Source of the DNA: an uncultured Lachnospiraceae bacterium
Lineage (GTDB): Bacteria > Bacillota > Clostridia > Lachnospirales > Lachnospiraceae
Direction: 5' to 3'
Length of the DNA: 64,000 bases
NCBI GenBank assembly: GCA_947176505.1
Contig: CAMWQW010000003.1
Coordinates: 124,001 to 188,000 of the forward strand
In this document: in pieces, positions 16,980 through 26,472 of the stretch
How positions within the stretch are numbered: the stretch's first letter is position 1
Layout of the letters: the number at the start of each line of letters is the position of its first letter
Notes under the pieces: model-generated
The model's database searches: none
Seen by the model: only the letters and a program-made list of their open reading frames with translations
Told to the model about the DNA's origin: nothing
Made by a program: the position numbers and the translations under genes

Positions 16980-18893
16980 TTACCCACAATATTTCTGATA
17001 CCATTGTTGAAAGACAAAGAATGACCATGTCAGCTTAGAGTAATTCGCTCCCGTCGCCGGACCGGCATCTCCCGTCTTCACATATTTCCCAATCATATCC
17101 GAAACATACCCGGCATCAAAAATATCCTGCCGTGCAAGAAAATCGTAACTACTGTAATCTAACAGCTGTTCTTTTAACGGCCCCCGCAGCCATTTGTCAA
17201 GTGGAACACCGAATCCCACCTTGGGTCTGTCCAACAAATTTCTCGGAATATAATCATAGGCGATATCTTTCAAGATATGCTTTTTGTCTCCGTTTGTATA
17301 TTTGAATGCGTGTGGTATCCTGTAGGACAATTCCATAACATCCGTATCTAAAATCGGGCATCTTGACTCCAAAGAGTACTTCATCGAAGCCCGGTCCACT
17401 TTACAGAGAATATCTCCCGGCAGATAGGTGTCCATATCAAGCAACATTCTTCTGACCTGCCAATCTTTCACATCATACCGGCTTTCAATCAGATAATGGA
17501 TCGGCAGCGCCTTCTCCTGTGTCGCTTCTTCTGCCCCCGCAGCCTGCTCTTTGACCATGGCTTTTGCCCTGACAAGATAGTTTCCTGCTCCGAACTGGGT
17601 CTTGCTTTCCTTCTCACGATTTCCTGCAATCACGCGCACTCTGAACGGAAGCCTCTCCTCGATATTCGCCTGCTTCAATCCGGGAAGTGAACATATTCCG
17701 TGCACTGCTCCTCCCAATACGTCCAATTTCTGCGCCTGTGCAACATTCTTATAGATATTATAACCACAGAAAAACTCGTCTCCGCCGTCTCCTGACAAGG
17801 CAACCGTCACATGCTCTCTCGCCAGCTTAGACACCATCATCGTTGCAATCTCAGAACTGTCTGCAAAGGGCTCATCATAATACATAGGAATGCTCTCTAC
17901 CAAATCAAACATATCCTTCTCATCTATATAAAGCTCCGTGTGGTTCGTACCCAGATAGTCAGCCACGGTTTTAGCGTATTTCGCCTCATTATACTTCTCT
18001 TCATGAAATCCTATAGAAAATGTCTTGACCGGACTGTCAGAGCACTCCTGCGCCATAGCCGTAACAAGCGAAGAATCATAACCTCCGCTTAAGAACGAGC
18101 CAAGCGGCACGTCAGCTATCATACGGGCTTTCACCGACTTCTTCAGAGTCTCCTTCAGCTCTTCTTTCGCATCTTCATAATGCCTGATCGGATTCCGTAA
18201 TGCCTCATGATATACTTTCTTAACGTCCCAGTATTTCCATGTCTTCACTTCCCCCTGTGCGAAATGTAAGACTGCGCCCGGTTCCAGCTTATGCACCTTC
18301 CTGTATATGCTTTCAGGCGCATTAATATACTGTTGGAACAAATAGCGCGACAGTATGCGCCTGTCGATTTCTCCCTCAAACCCCGGGCAGTTCATAATCG
18401 GTTTTAACTCAGATGCAAATACAAGGTTATGGTCCTCATACCAATAATAAAGGGGTTTCTTGCCGATACGGTCACGAATCAGATAAACGTCCTGCTTGTC
18501 CCTGTCATAGAGGGCAATCGCAAACATTCCGTTAAAGCGTTCCACGCACTGTATTCCCCATTTTAAATAGGCGGCTATGATAACTTCCGTATCGCAGTTA
18601 GACCGGAAGGGATAGTCCGCCAATTCTTCTTTCAGTTCCAGATAATTATATATTTCACCATTATAAACAACAGATATTCTCCTGTCAGCCGAATGCATCG
18701 GCTGATGCCCCAGCGCGGACAAATCAAGAATCGACAGTCTTCTCTGTGCAAACCCTATCTGCCATCCTCCTGACATCTCATAGATTTCCGCACCACTGTC
18801 ATCAGGACCTCTGTGATACATCGTATCATTCATTGCCTGCAGGGCATCCAATGTTATATTCTTCTTGCTGATATAGCCGCATATTCCACACAT
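16980..18893 (-). CDS. asnB: Asparagine synthase (glutamine-hydrolysing) family amidotransferase, copy 2
   Basis: A 637-residue AsnB-type enzyme with Cys2 as glutaminase nucleophile (MCGICGY), RGPDDSG, RRLSILDL, YNGEIYN and CDTE. The synthetase domain has the canonical pyrophosphate loop SGGYDSS and ALSGDGGDEFFCGYN. It is about 40% alike by eye to copy 1 at 12549-14429. The two are separated by two genes, so they likely have different acceptors. It sits 9 bp downstream of the deacetylase-like gene. Amidation of a uronic acid in the glycan is the favoured role; free asparagine synthesis cannot be ruled out. Confidence 0.88.
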   Translation of the reverse strand: MCGICGYISKKNITLDALQAMNDTMYHRGPDDSGAEIYEMSGGWQIGFAQRRLSILDLSALGHQPMHSADRRISVVYNGEIYNYLELKEELADYPFRSNCDTEVIIAAYLKWGIQCVERFNGMFAIALYDRDKQDVYLIRDRIGKKPLYYWYEDHNLVFASELKPIMNCPGFEGEIDRRILSRYLFQQYINAPESIYRKVHKLEPGAVLHFAQGEVKTWKYWDVKKVYHEALRNPIRHYEDAKEELKETLKKSVKARMIADVPLGSFLSGGYDSSLVTAMAQECSDSPVKTFSIGFHEEKYNEAKYAKTVADYLGTNHTELYIDEKDMFDLVESIPMYYDEPFADSSEIATMMVSKLAREHVTVALSGDGGDEFFCGYNIYKNVAQAQKLDVLGGAVHGICSLPGLKQANIEERLPFRVRVIAGNREKESKTQFGAGNYLVRAKAMVKEQAAGAEEATQEKALPIHYLIESRYDVKDWQVRRMLLDMDTYLPGDILCKVDRASMKYSLESRCPILDTDVMELSYRIPHAFKYTNGDKKHILKDIAYDYIPRNLLDRPKVGFGVPLDKWLRGPLKEQLLDYSSYDFLARQDIFDAGYVSDMIGKYVKTGDAGPATGANYSKLTWSFFVFQQWYQKYCG

Positions 18894-18902
18894 ATATGAC
18901 TC

Positions 18903-19661
18903 CTACCTGACATCTTTTTCCAGAAAATATTCCTTAAACTCTCCGAAGTCTTTACACTCATTGTCTATAGAATTTACCAGCTCTAAATATTTTTCCTGTA
19001 ACAAAGATTTGTAATTATCGAAATTATCATAGCCAGCCTTACACCACGAAAAAGGGTGAACCAGTATCTGCACTTTATCATATCCTGTGATATTCTTCTC
19101 ATCCGGATATCCATAACGCCAGATATGATTCGCGTCCGACATATATTTGACTTCCAATTTGCTATCATCTGTTATTTTATCTGTAAAAGTAAAGAAATCA
19201 TTCTGATATGCATTCAGTATCCCGTCAAGCTTAATGTTCTCCCGCAGAATATCATGAGACGGTCTGTGCACCGAAAACTCTGTAATCTCAAACCCAAACA
19301 TCTCGCTTAGAATATCTATCTCCATCTTAATACGCTTCCGGACCTGCTGCATATCAGTCATACCGTTTAATGCAAAATGCAGACCGATATGCTGTCCTCT
19401 TTCATGCATGTCCTTGATCATATCCATATTTCTTCTGGACAAAATATTATAAGTATTGTTCGTCCACTGAAAGAAGTATGTAGATACAAAATCCATGCTC
19501 TGCTCCACCTTCGCCATCTGATAGGCTCTTTCCACACTGTACTCCACATCATGGCGCATAATAACGAATTTGTCCTTATGAAGCGCCTCCGCATAATTAC
19601 AGTGTCTTCCCGTAGACTGTATAATTCTGATAATCTCCTTGTAATCGTTGTATGAAAACAT
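18903..19661 (-). CDS. Polysaccharide deacetylase-like protein (CE4 superfamily fold)
   Basis: A 252-residue cytoplasmic protein related to NodB-fold deacetylases. FVIMRHDVEYSVERA supplies the first acidic metal ligand, GQHIGLHF the two histidines, and FSVHRPSHD and QILVHPFSWC the later catalytic strands. The family TFDDG is replaced by RHDVE, a variant usual in glycan loci. It would remove an N-acetyl group or act on another C-N bond of an activated sugar. The ATG at 19661 has AAGGAG 6 bp before it; an upstream ATG at 19679 has none. A separate non-deacetylase activity is possible. Confidence 0.7.
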   Translation of the reverse strand: MFSYNDYKEIIRIIQSTGRHCNYAEALHKDKFVIMRHDVEYSVERAYQMAKVEQSMDFVSTYFFQWTNNTYNILSRRNMDMIKDMHERGQHIGLHFALNGMTDMQQVRKRIKMEIDILSEMFGFEITEFSVHRPSHDILRENIKLDGILNAYQNDFFTFTDKITDDSKLEVKYMSDANHIWRYGYPDEKNITGYDKVQILVHPFSWCKAGYDNFDNYKSLLQEKYLELVNSIDNECKDFGEFKEYFLEKDVR

Positions 19662-19747
19662 GTGATTCTCCTTCGTCATAGATAGATTTCTTATTCATTA
19701 TATACGCTGTCGGCATCCGCCGCAAGTACGGAATAGTCTCCGCCGCT

Positions 19748-21217
19748 CTACTCCGGCTTTCTCTTTACAGAATTCTTGTGATAATACATAGCTACTCCGA
19801 CATTCACCCAGCCGTTCTCATCTTCGTCAAGATAGAAACACTCGAAATTCTCTATATACTCCGGCATATCAATGATTACATCATCCTCCGGACAGTTTTC
19901 CAAATAATCATAGACCGTGGTACACTGCTCGTAATAATCACGGTAAGATCCGTTATTCATTGATTTCGCCACCGCGAGAAGCGCCGAACTTTCCATCGTC
20001 TCTTTTCCTAAAATAACCATGGCAAACAACACGATTGACAACACGGCAATCGCACTTTTATTCTCTCGAAGGCCGCTCCATCTGTCGAGACAGCAGCCTA
20101 TGAATACGGCAAAATTCAATATTGTCACGACCAATGCCACATCCAATATAAAATAACACCTGTTTGGAAAATAAGGACCACCATACCCGTATGCAACCGG
20201 AAATGCGGTAACAAATCCTGTCAAAAGAGCCAATATACTGACAATTCCGTATGCCGTGAGCGCCCTTCCCACTCTGTCTGACAGGTAGACGCCTGCCAAT
20301 ATCATGGCAACCATCATCACACCAAACAGCGTCTCCCTCGAAAGCCTCTCCGTCTCCATACACACATTTTTCAGCGTCCATTTAACTGCCTTAAACAAGA
20401 GAAACCCTTCTCCGGCAGACTCCGAATGTCTCGCATAGTTTCCCGGCGCTGCCACATTAATCAATGCACCAACGATTCCTGATAACGTAATTACAATATT
20501 TCTGACCGAGATTTTTTGGGAAACCAGATAGAATCCCACTGTCATAAGCAAAATGAGATAGCAGCCTGTCCCCGTTATCGCAAGCGAGCCGCCCGCCGCC
20601 ATAAAAAGCGTCACAGCCGACGCCACCGTCAGGGCATTCTTTTTTCTATTGCTCAAAGAGGTTTTGTTCGACATAAGAAACAGCCCTGCGGAAACCTGTA
20701 GAACAGAAAGCGGCATACAATAAGCCGTTGCCCCGCAGTACCAGAAAAAGATTTCGCTAAATATCCCGGCATCAAGAATTGAAAAGAGAACGATAGAAAA
20801 CAATGTCAACCTGACATGCAGTTTCCTATCCTGACCGCACAGCACATAATCAAGCGCCGCCCATATCACAAAGAAAAGAGAACCCATGAAGAAAAGCGCA
20901 TTGAAAATCATCACAATCTTAAGCTGCACCAGCCCGAAATTATTAAGAGGAGATAGAAAAGCCTGTACAAACATGGCAAAATAAGGACCTTGCCAATCCA
21001 TATACATAGATTTCACATAATCGAAAGATGCTCTCAGATATTCAAAAAATGAGACATGAAAAGCACCAATCCTGACTCCGTTCGTAAAGTCATCGCCGAC
21101 CAGTACGGTATAACTTGCACTCACGGTTATGACAATCGCCATCAAGGCTATCATAGCAATGTTTAACGCTATCACTATCATCTTTTTATCCGAGATTTTT
21201 TTCCAATTTATCTTCAT
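19748..21217 (-). CDS. DUF6056 family polytopic membrane protein, second copy
   Basis: A 489-residue protein with about eleven membrane segments. It repeats the plan of the gene at 5953-7539: LVGDDFTNGVRIG with an acidic pair after the first segment, then MYMDWQGPYFAMFVQAFLSP, then a C-terminal tail ending VNVGVAMYYHKN. The shared DD, WQG and MYYHK elements show the two are paralogues. The architecture resembles GT-C transferases that use polyprenyl-linked sugars. The specificity of neither copy can be told. Confidence 0.75.
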   Translation of the reverse strand: MKINWKKISDKKMIVIALNIAMIALMAIVITVSASYTVLVGDDFTNGVRIGAFHVSFFEYLRASFDYVKSMYMDWQGPYFAMFVQAFLSPLNNFGLVQLKIVMIFNALFFMGSLFFVIWAALDYVLCGQDRKLHVRLTLFSIVLFSILDAGIFSEIFFWYCGATAYCMPLSVLQVSAGLFLMSNKTSLSNRKKNALTVASAVTLFMAAGGSLAITGTGCYLILLMTVGFYLVSQKISVRNIVITLSGIVGALINVAAPGNYARHSESAGEGFLLFKAVKWTLKNVCMETERLSRETLFGVMMVAMILAGVYLSDRVGRALTAYGIVSILALLTGFVTAFPVAYGYGGPYFPNRCYFILDVALVVTILNFAVFIGCCLDRWSGLRENKSAIAVLSIVLFAMVILGKETMESSALLAVAKSMNNGSYRDYYEQCTTVYDYLENCPEDDVIIDMPEYIENFECFYLDEDENGWVNVGVAMYYHKNSVKRKPE

Positions 21218-21250
21218 ATCTGCTCCCGTCTGTCTTCTGCTGCCGATGCC

Positions 21251-22360
21251 TTACGCTCTGCCATTAGTACACAGTTGCTCTATATAGTCCCTCCACTGCT
21301 CATAAATAGCCTGCTCGTTCGCCTTGTCGGCAATCTTCCTCGCCTCCGTCCCGAGCCGCGCGGCAAGCTCAGGATCCTCTATCAAGCGTATGATTCCGTC
21401 TTCCAAAGCCTGCTGATCTTTAATCGGTATCAAAAGTCCATTCACTTCATTCGTCATAATCGTTCTGGGTCCGCCGCAGGGACAATCGGTAGCCACGATA
21501 GGAAGCCCCAGCGCCATCGCTTCCATCAGCGCGTTAGGAAGTCCTTCCCAGTCCGATGTAAAAGCGAAGAGCGCCGCATCTGCTAAGTCCTTCTCCAGAC
21601 TGTCGCTGGCGCCCATCAAATGAATATACTCCTGTGCATGGAGCTCATCGATCAACCCTTCTAAGATTTCTTTCGTCCCGTCAAAAGAATCCCCGCCGTA
21701 AATCTTCAAATCATACTCCGGGTATTTTTTATGAACATTGGCAAACGCCCGAAGCAGCATCGGTTGATTCTTAAAATCCACCAGTCTGCCGGACTGCACC
21801 ACGGTCTTACATCGCTTCTCCGGTTCCGGCACACCGATATATTTCTCATGAATCGGGTTTAATATAATCCGGGAGTTATCCTGTAATCTCGGCGCAAAAA
21901 ACTCCTTTGCACCCTCCGTCTGAAAAACGCACCCATCCGCTCTGGGAAACAGCAGCGGAATCTGTATTTTATCGGAACGCTCCTCATAGTGTCCTGCCGG
22001 ATCGGTGCGGATAGAGATTAGTACCGGTATCTTGACAAAATATGCTGCCATCAGCCCCCTGTACAATGCTTTTCTTGCAAAAGGAATGAGGATATCCGGC
22101 TTTTCCTGCTTCAGAAATCTTCTTAGGTACTTCACTCTGAGCATAAACTGAACCAAACGATGTTTCTTCTCATCGCCTTCCCGCAGTCCCACATGGATGC
22201 GCCTCACCTTAGAATCAATCTGAAACTCATTCTCTCCATACCACTCTGTAGCTATGAGAACCTCATAACCTTCTTTTGCGAACCGATTTGCCAGATTGGT
22301 GACAACCCGTTCCGCTCCGCCCTGTTCCAGACAATTCAAATGAAACGCAATTTTTCTCAT
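21251..22360 (-). CDS. GT4 family glycosyltransferase
   Basis: A 369-residue GT-B enzyme starting MRKIAFHLNCLEQGGAERVV, with TVVQSGRLVDFKNQPMLL at the domain border and DWEGLPNALMEAMALGLPIV carrying E-x7-E. The ATG at 22360 is chosen because it gives the normal GT4 N-terminus and leaves a 29-bp gap to the MBOAT gene. The longer frame from 22486 would overlap that gene by about 97 bp. It sits just downstream of the Dlt-like cassette. The sugar transferred is unknown. Confidence 0.9.
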   Translation of the reverse strand: MRKIAFHLNCLEQGGAERVVTNLANRFAKEGYEVLIATEWYGENEFQIDSKVRRIHVGLREGDEKKHRLVQFMLRVKYLRRFLKQEKPDILIPFARKALYRGLMAAYFVKIPVLISIRTDPAGHYEERSDKIQIPLLFPRADGCVFQTEGAKEFFAPRLQDNSRIILNPIHEKYIGVPEPEKRCKTVVQSGRLVDFKNQPMLLRAFANVHKKYPEYDLKIYGGDSFDGTKEILEGLIDELHAQEYIHLMGASDSLEKDLADAALFAFTSDWEGLPNALMEAMALGLPIVATDCPCGGPRTIMTNEVNGLLIPIKDQQALEDGIIRLIEDPELAARLGTEARKIADKANEQAIYEQWRDYIEQLCTNGRA

Positions 22361-22389
22361 ATTATAAACCTGTCTTTCACCTAAATTCC

Positions 22390-23964
22390 TCAGAAACTTT
22401 GATACATAAACACCGCCGTATCGTAGCCGCCCCCATAGATTCCCGTAATCAATAACAAGACAACGATTCCGTAATAGCAGACCCATCTGACGATAACCGG
22501 TCTTTGTGACAGATATATCCGCACATCCTCACCGCGTTCCTCCGTCAGGGAGACCGCAAGCCAGATAAGCAGTACGACAAACAACAGTACAAATTCATAT
22601 TTATTTAAGCCGTACGAAGTAAGTTCACTGGAAAAAAGTCCCCGGATATTCAGTCTTGTCACGAAAGAACCATAGACTTTACCCGCCTGAGCCAAGCTTT
22701 CGCTTCTGATTAATACATCCGCCAGAAAGACAATAAGCCACGTCCTCGCCATACGGACAAAACTCCAGACTTTTCCATCACGAATGTGAAGTTTCTCCTT
22801 CCACACTCCAAAAGAAGGCTCCAAGATAAGAGATAGACTCATAATAACGCCGTAGTACACTCCCCACAGCATATAACTGACTGTCCTGCCATGCCAGATT
22901 CCCGTGAAAAACCAGACAAGCATCGTCCCAATAATGGGCGTAATCTGTCTCCCTATGTCATTCCATTTATTCTTACACGCCTTCGTAATCTTACGCCCCA
23001 TGCCTGACATCACAAAGGAGAACATCACATAATCTTTAAACCACGTTCCCAGTGTGATATGCCACCTGCGCCAAAACTCCGCTACCGATTTCGAGAAATA
23101 CGGTCTCTTAAAGTTGTCAGGCAGTACAATGTCAAATGTCTCGCTGATACCTGCCGCCATATCGATATATCCGGAGAAGTCGGCATAAAGCTGTAACATA
23201 TAGAAAACCGTCGCGCAGATAAAAATACTCCCCGCCACAGCAGACGATTCCGCCCCGTACACCCCGTCCACAAAAATGCCGAGTCGGTCGGCAATGACCA
23301 TCTTCTTGAATGCGCCCCAGACAAAACGCTGGATACCGAAGAGCATTCTGTCATACCGGAAAACATGCTCCTTTTCAAACTGTTCCTTCATCTGTGCAAA
23401 ACGGTTGAAAGGTCCCTGCGTAACCGAGGGAAAATAAGAAAGAAACAGTATGATTTTCAGGAAGCCAGTCTCCACTTCGCAGTTTTCCCTTCCTGCATCG
23501 ATCACATAACTGATTGCCGTCAGCGTGTAGAAAGAAATGCCAAGAGGCATCATCACATTTTCCAGAAAACCTGCACGAGAACCGGTCATTCTCTCAATCA
23601 CCGGCACGGCAATCACCGCATATTTATAGAAGACCAACAGCCCTAAATTGAATACGATATAAATAATCTGAACTCTTTTTCTCTTCTTTTGAAACGCTGC
23701 TTTCAGCGCCTTCTTGCTCTCCTTGTCGCCGCACCGGATCAGTTCATCCTTCTCCCCCGTGAGGTTTCTCTTCAAATATAAGCCGCAGCAATAAGTCGTT
23801 ATTCCCGTCAGAAGGAGGTTCAACGGAAAACCTTTCAGTCCGATTACATAAAACAGCACACTCGCAATGAGTAGAACATACCACTGCATTTTCTTCGGCA
23901 GAAGATAATACAGTGCAAACGCGAACATCCATAGTATGATAAAGGCATATGATGTAAACTGCAT
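22390..23964 (-). CDS. MBOAT family membrane-bound O-acyltransferase (DltB/AlgI type)
   Basis: A 524-residue polytopic protein of the MBOAT superfamily. RPYFSKSVAEFWRRWHITLG at about 288-307 and the catalytic FTGIWHGRT with His358 are typical of the DltB/AlgI/PatA branch. Such proteins pass an acyl group from a cytoplasmic carrier across the membrane onto a glycan. The gene follows the carrier-protein gene with no spacer, the ATG directly after the TAA stop with TTGGAGG upstream. Together with the adenylating enzyme at 26473-27987 and the SGNH protein at 28004-29086 it completes a Dlt-like set. Confidence 0.9.
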   Translation of the reverse strand: MQFTSYAFIILWMFAFALYYLLPKKMQWYVLLIASVLFYVIGLKGFPLNLLLTGITTYCCGLYLKRNLTGEKDELIRCGDKESKKALKAAFQKKRKRVQIIYIVFNLGLLVFYKYAVIAVPVIERMTGSRAGFLENVMMPLGISFYTLTAISYVIDAGRENCEVETGFLKIILFLSYFPSVTQGPFNRFAQMKEQFEKEHVFRYDRMLFGIQRFVWGAFKKMVIADRLGIFVDGVYGAESSAVAGSIFICATVFYMLQLYADFSGYIDMAAGISETFDIVLPDNFKRPYFSKSVAEFWRRWHITLGTWFKDYVMFSFVMSGMGRKITKACKNKWNDIGRQITPIIGTMLVWFFTGIWHGRTVSYMLWGVYYGVIMSLSLILEPSFGVWKEKLHIRDGKVWSFVRMARTWLIVFLADVLIRSESLAQAGKVYGSFVTRLNIRGLFSSELTSYGLNKYEFVLLFVVLLIWLAVSLTEERGEDVRIYLSQRPVIVRWVCYYGIVVLLLITGIYGGGYDTAVFMYQSF

Positions 23965-24195
23965 TTATTCCTCCAACAACTTCCGTACCAGAGCAATGAT
24001 TGCTTCTTTATTCTTGAAGTTCTCCGCTACAACATATTTTGCATCAATTTCAATATCAAATTCATCTTCTATATCGCTGATTACATTGATGACGGTAAAA
24101 GAGTCGATGATACCGTCCTCCATCATACTCTCTCCGTTATAATCAAGCGCCTCCTCACAGTGCTCCTCTAAGATTTCCAAAATTTTTTCTTCCAT
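23965..24195 (-). CDS. Acyl/aminoacyl carrier protein (DltC-like)
   Basis: A 76-residue acidic helical protein. DGIIDSFTVINVISDIEDEF places the phosphopantetheine-bearing serine at residue 32 (DSF instead of the usual DSL). The size and charge fit a discrete carrier protein. The ATG at 24195 has AAAGGAG about 11 bp upstream; the longer frame from 24237 runs into the preceding gene. The gene is directly followed by the MBOAT gene, and an adenylating enzyme lies 2.3 kb upstream. It therefore likely carries the amino acid activated by that enzyme, not a fatty-acid intermediate. Confidence 0.88.
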   Translation of the reverse strand: MEEKILEILEEHCEEALDYNGESMMEDGIIDSFTVINVISDIEDEFDIEIDAKYVVAENFKNKEAIIALVRKLLEE

Positions 24196-24218
24196 TTTAT
24201 GATTTTCTCCTTTCAGCT

Positions 24219-25457
24219 TCAATGATGAAGCAGCCAATTCTTAATATTGTAAGTTGTATAATAGAAGTCCGTTACCTGCTCCGGGAAATTGAGTCCCTCA
24301 AATTTCTCGAAAGTCACAACATATAAAATTGCTAAAATAAACGGCATCGGATTACACGTAATCGCCTCTCCCAGATTCCTTAACGCATGGCACATGCCCT
24401 CGTCTTCGTCTCCGGCAAGCAGCATAATATCAAGAAAACCTACAATAAACAACGCAGCAAACCAGCGTCCCCAGTCATTCATCAGCATAAACACCGGCAG
24501 ATATGCCAGATTAGTGCAAAGCATCAGAATATACTTTATCTTCTGCCGTTTATGACTGTGCCCAATGGCATGTAACCACGCCCATAAATATCCGCCCCAG
24601 ACAGGAACAAGCATACAGACAAGCATAAATCCGTATTTTAAATGATGTGGTATCTCAGGCACCATATTTTTATAAAAGTGATCCTTAAGCGTCCAGAAAT
24701 ATTCCGCCTCCATCGGCGCACCGTCCAAAGGCAGATCCGTATGCTCATTCAATCTTGTCATCAACGTCTCATAATCATAGTAGATGCCCGAACCAAACTG
24801 CATATATAGAAAAAAGCCACTGATACTAAGGACAGAGCAGACCGCACATATCACTTTTCTCTTATCCCATCCGCTTTTCCATATATCCTGCAGCATGATA
24901 ACAAGCAGGAACGGAAAGAACAGGAAAAAATATACTTGATGGATAAAGACTGCCGCAATACCAAATATCGTAAACAGCAAATACCTTATATACACATTTT
25001 TGACCTTGAAATAGACAAACGCCATAAGGACTGTAATAAGAAACAAATATGTATCAAGTCTTCCCATATTTTCAATAGTCCATAAATATTCCGGAGATGC
25101 CGGAGAAGCAATATAGAACACAATCAGGAACAGTACTGCAATTTTTGTATACTTGTCCTCCATTCTCCGATAGACATATCCGGCAAACAACGCAACAGCT
25201 ATACATAAAAGACATAGCGCAGTCACCACAAAATGATATGCCGCCGCATCCATTACCACTTCACCACAAAGCAGATGCAGAATGCTCCCTATCAAAAGTC
25301 TTGATCCAAATCCATAAGAATAGTCTAACACATACCATGCCTTCACATAACTGTAAATGTCATCCGCACGGTTAATATAAACGGAATATAATAAAAAACT
25401 GCCAACCATTAACACAACGCTATATTTACTTAACCATTCCTTGATTTTCTCTATCAT
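24219..25457 (-). CDS. Polytopic membrane protein of unknown function
   Basis: A 412-residue protein with about eleven membrane segments and no family I can name. The first outer loop has YINRADDIYSYVKAW, an acidic pair that could serve like GT-C aspartates. A WTIENMGRLDTYLF segment follows near residue 130, and a larger loop with YDYETLMTRLNEH lies near 245. The ATG at 25457 has GAGGG 7 bp upstream and is preferred over 25490. It lies between the formyltransferase and carrier-protein genes, so it may belong to the decoration cassette. Extracytoplasmic glycosyl transfer is one guess. Confidence 0.65.
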   Translation of the reverse strand: MIEKIKEWLSKYSVVLMVGSFLLYSVYINRADDIYSYVKAWYVLDYSYGFGSRLLIGSILHLLCGEVVMDAAAYHFVVTALCLLCIAVALFAGYVYRRMEDKYTKIAVLFLIVFYIASPASPEYLWTIENMGRLDTYLFLITVLMAFVYFKVKNVYIRYLLFTIFGIAAVFIHQVYFFLFFPFLLVIMLQDIWKSGWDKRKVICAVCSVLSISGFFLYMQFGSGIYYDYETLMTRLNEHTDLPLDGAPMEAEYFWTLKDHFYKNMVPEIPHHLKYGFMLVCMLVPVWGGYLWAWLHAIGHSHKRQKIKYILMLCTNLAYLPVFMLMNDWGRWFAALFIVGFLDIMLLAGDEDEGMCHALRNLGEAITCNPMPFILAILYVVTFEKFEGLNFPEQVTDFYYTTYNIKNWLLHH

Positions 25458-25533
25458 AGTCCATCCCTCAGTCTCATTCGTCCATCGCACATCTGATGGG
25501 AGATGTGCTCATCCAGTCTTGTATATAATACCT

Positions 25534-26421
25534 TTACTTAACGCATACGTATTTCAATTTTAAAACCGTATTCTCCCTCAGCGGCAAATATCGGAATCCT
25601 TTCTCTTCCTGCCCGCCGCTTTGCTCAATCCCCGCTTTGTCCGCAGGAATCTTACGATACCTAAGAATCTCAACTTCCCGTCCGTCTATAACGGTCCTCA
25701 TTGGTGGAAAAATATCATTTTTGCCATAATCTACGCTTCGAAGCAGTCGGTAGATATCCTCCGGCTTACCCGTCAGCTCGAACAAACCGTCCGCAGGCAC
25801 CTCATAGGAACGGTACATCCGACGGTCTTTTGCAAATCCCTGCTCTCTCGCTTCTACACACTCCGCCATAATATCCGCAAAGCTCTCCTTAAAAGCTTCT
25901 CCGGCAAGGTTCATAAGCTGTTCCGTCAGCTCATATGCTTTCATGTCCTCCGTAATCTCACAGCGTTTCTGAACAATGATATTGCCTTCATCCACACCTG
26001 CAGTCACATAATGCCAAGTAATCCCTGTCTCCTTCTCTCCCATATAGATGACCCAAGTAGGGGCGTTCCTGCCCGGATAATCCGGTAAAAGCGCATTGTG
26101 GAAGTTAATGATTGTAACATTGGGCTTGTCCACTAGGGACGACGGAAACAAGAAATTATTGCTGGCACTGATGATCAACGTCTTTGCCGTAAGTTTATCA
26201 AGCTTGGCGGCAAGTTCTTTCTTATCGGTAATCCGCTCAAAGGGGATTCCGTTCTCACTACAGATTTTCTCCGTAATGCTAAACGGGTGAACCTCATGCT
26301 CGATAAAAGCAAGATCGTAGCCGTATTCCGCTTTCCTGTCATATACGTATTGTAATACTTCGCCCGTCACCTTGCCGTAACCTATGACAATGACTTGTTG
26401 AAATGTTGTATCTGTATTCAT
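25534..26421 (-). CDS. Formyltransferase family protein with intact Asn-His-Asp triad
   Basis: A 295-residue protein of the methionyl-tRNA/sugar N-formyltransferase fold. INFHNALLPDYPGRNAPTW places Asn106 and His108, and AGVDEGNI places Asp144, the same spacing as in E. coli Fmt, so the N10-formyl-tetrahydrofolate chemistry should work. The C-terminal part (FELTGKPEDIYRLLRSVDYG) resembles sugar N-formyltransferases more than tRNA enzymes. It sits between the adenylating enzyme and the carrier protein. It could formylate an amino sugar or, by analogy with the initiating module of linear gramicidin synthetase, a carrier-bound aminoacyl group. Confidence 0.85.
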   Translation of the reverse strand: MNTDTTFQQVIVIGYGKVTGEVLQYVYDRKAEYGYDLAFIEHEVHPFSITEKICSENGIPFERITDKKELAAKLDKLTAKTLIISASNNFLFPSSLVDKPNVTIINFHNALLPDYPGRNAPTWVIYMGEKETGITWHYVTAGVDEGNIIVQKRCEITEDMKAYELTEQLMNLAGEAFKESFADIMAECVEAREQGFAKDRRMYRSYEVPADGLFELTGKPEDIYRLLRSVDYGKNDIFPPMRTVIDGREVEILRYRKIPADKAGIEQSGGQEEKGFRYLPLRENTVLKLKYVCVK

Positions 26422-26472
26422 ATGGGACTACTACCTCTCACACTGCTGCCTTAGAGTTTCTCAATATTTTAC

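Noticed and set aside
22361-22486. Longer start for the GT4 gene at 21251
   Set aside because: The extra 42 residues overlap the MBOAT gene and precede the normal GT4 N-terminus.
24196-24237. Longer start for the carrier protein gene
   Set aside because: It would overlap the membrane protein gene and adds residues outside the carrier-protein fold; the ATG at 24195 has a better ribosome binding site.
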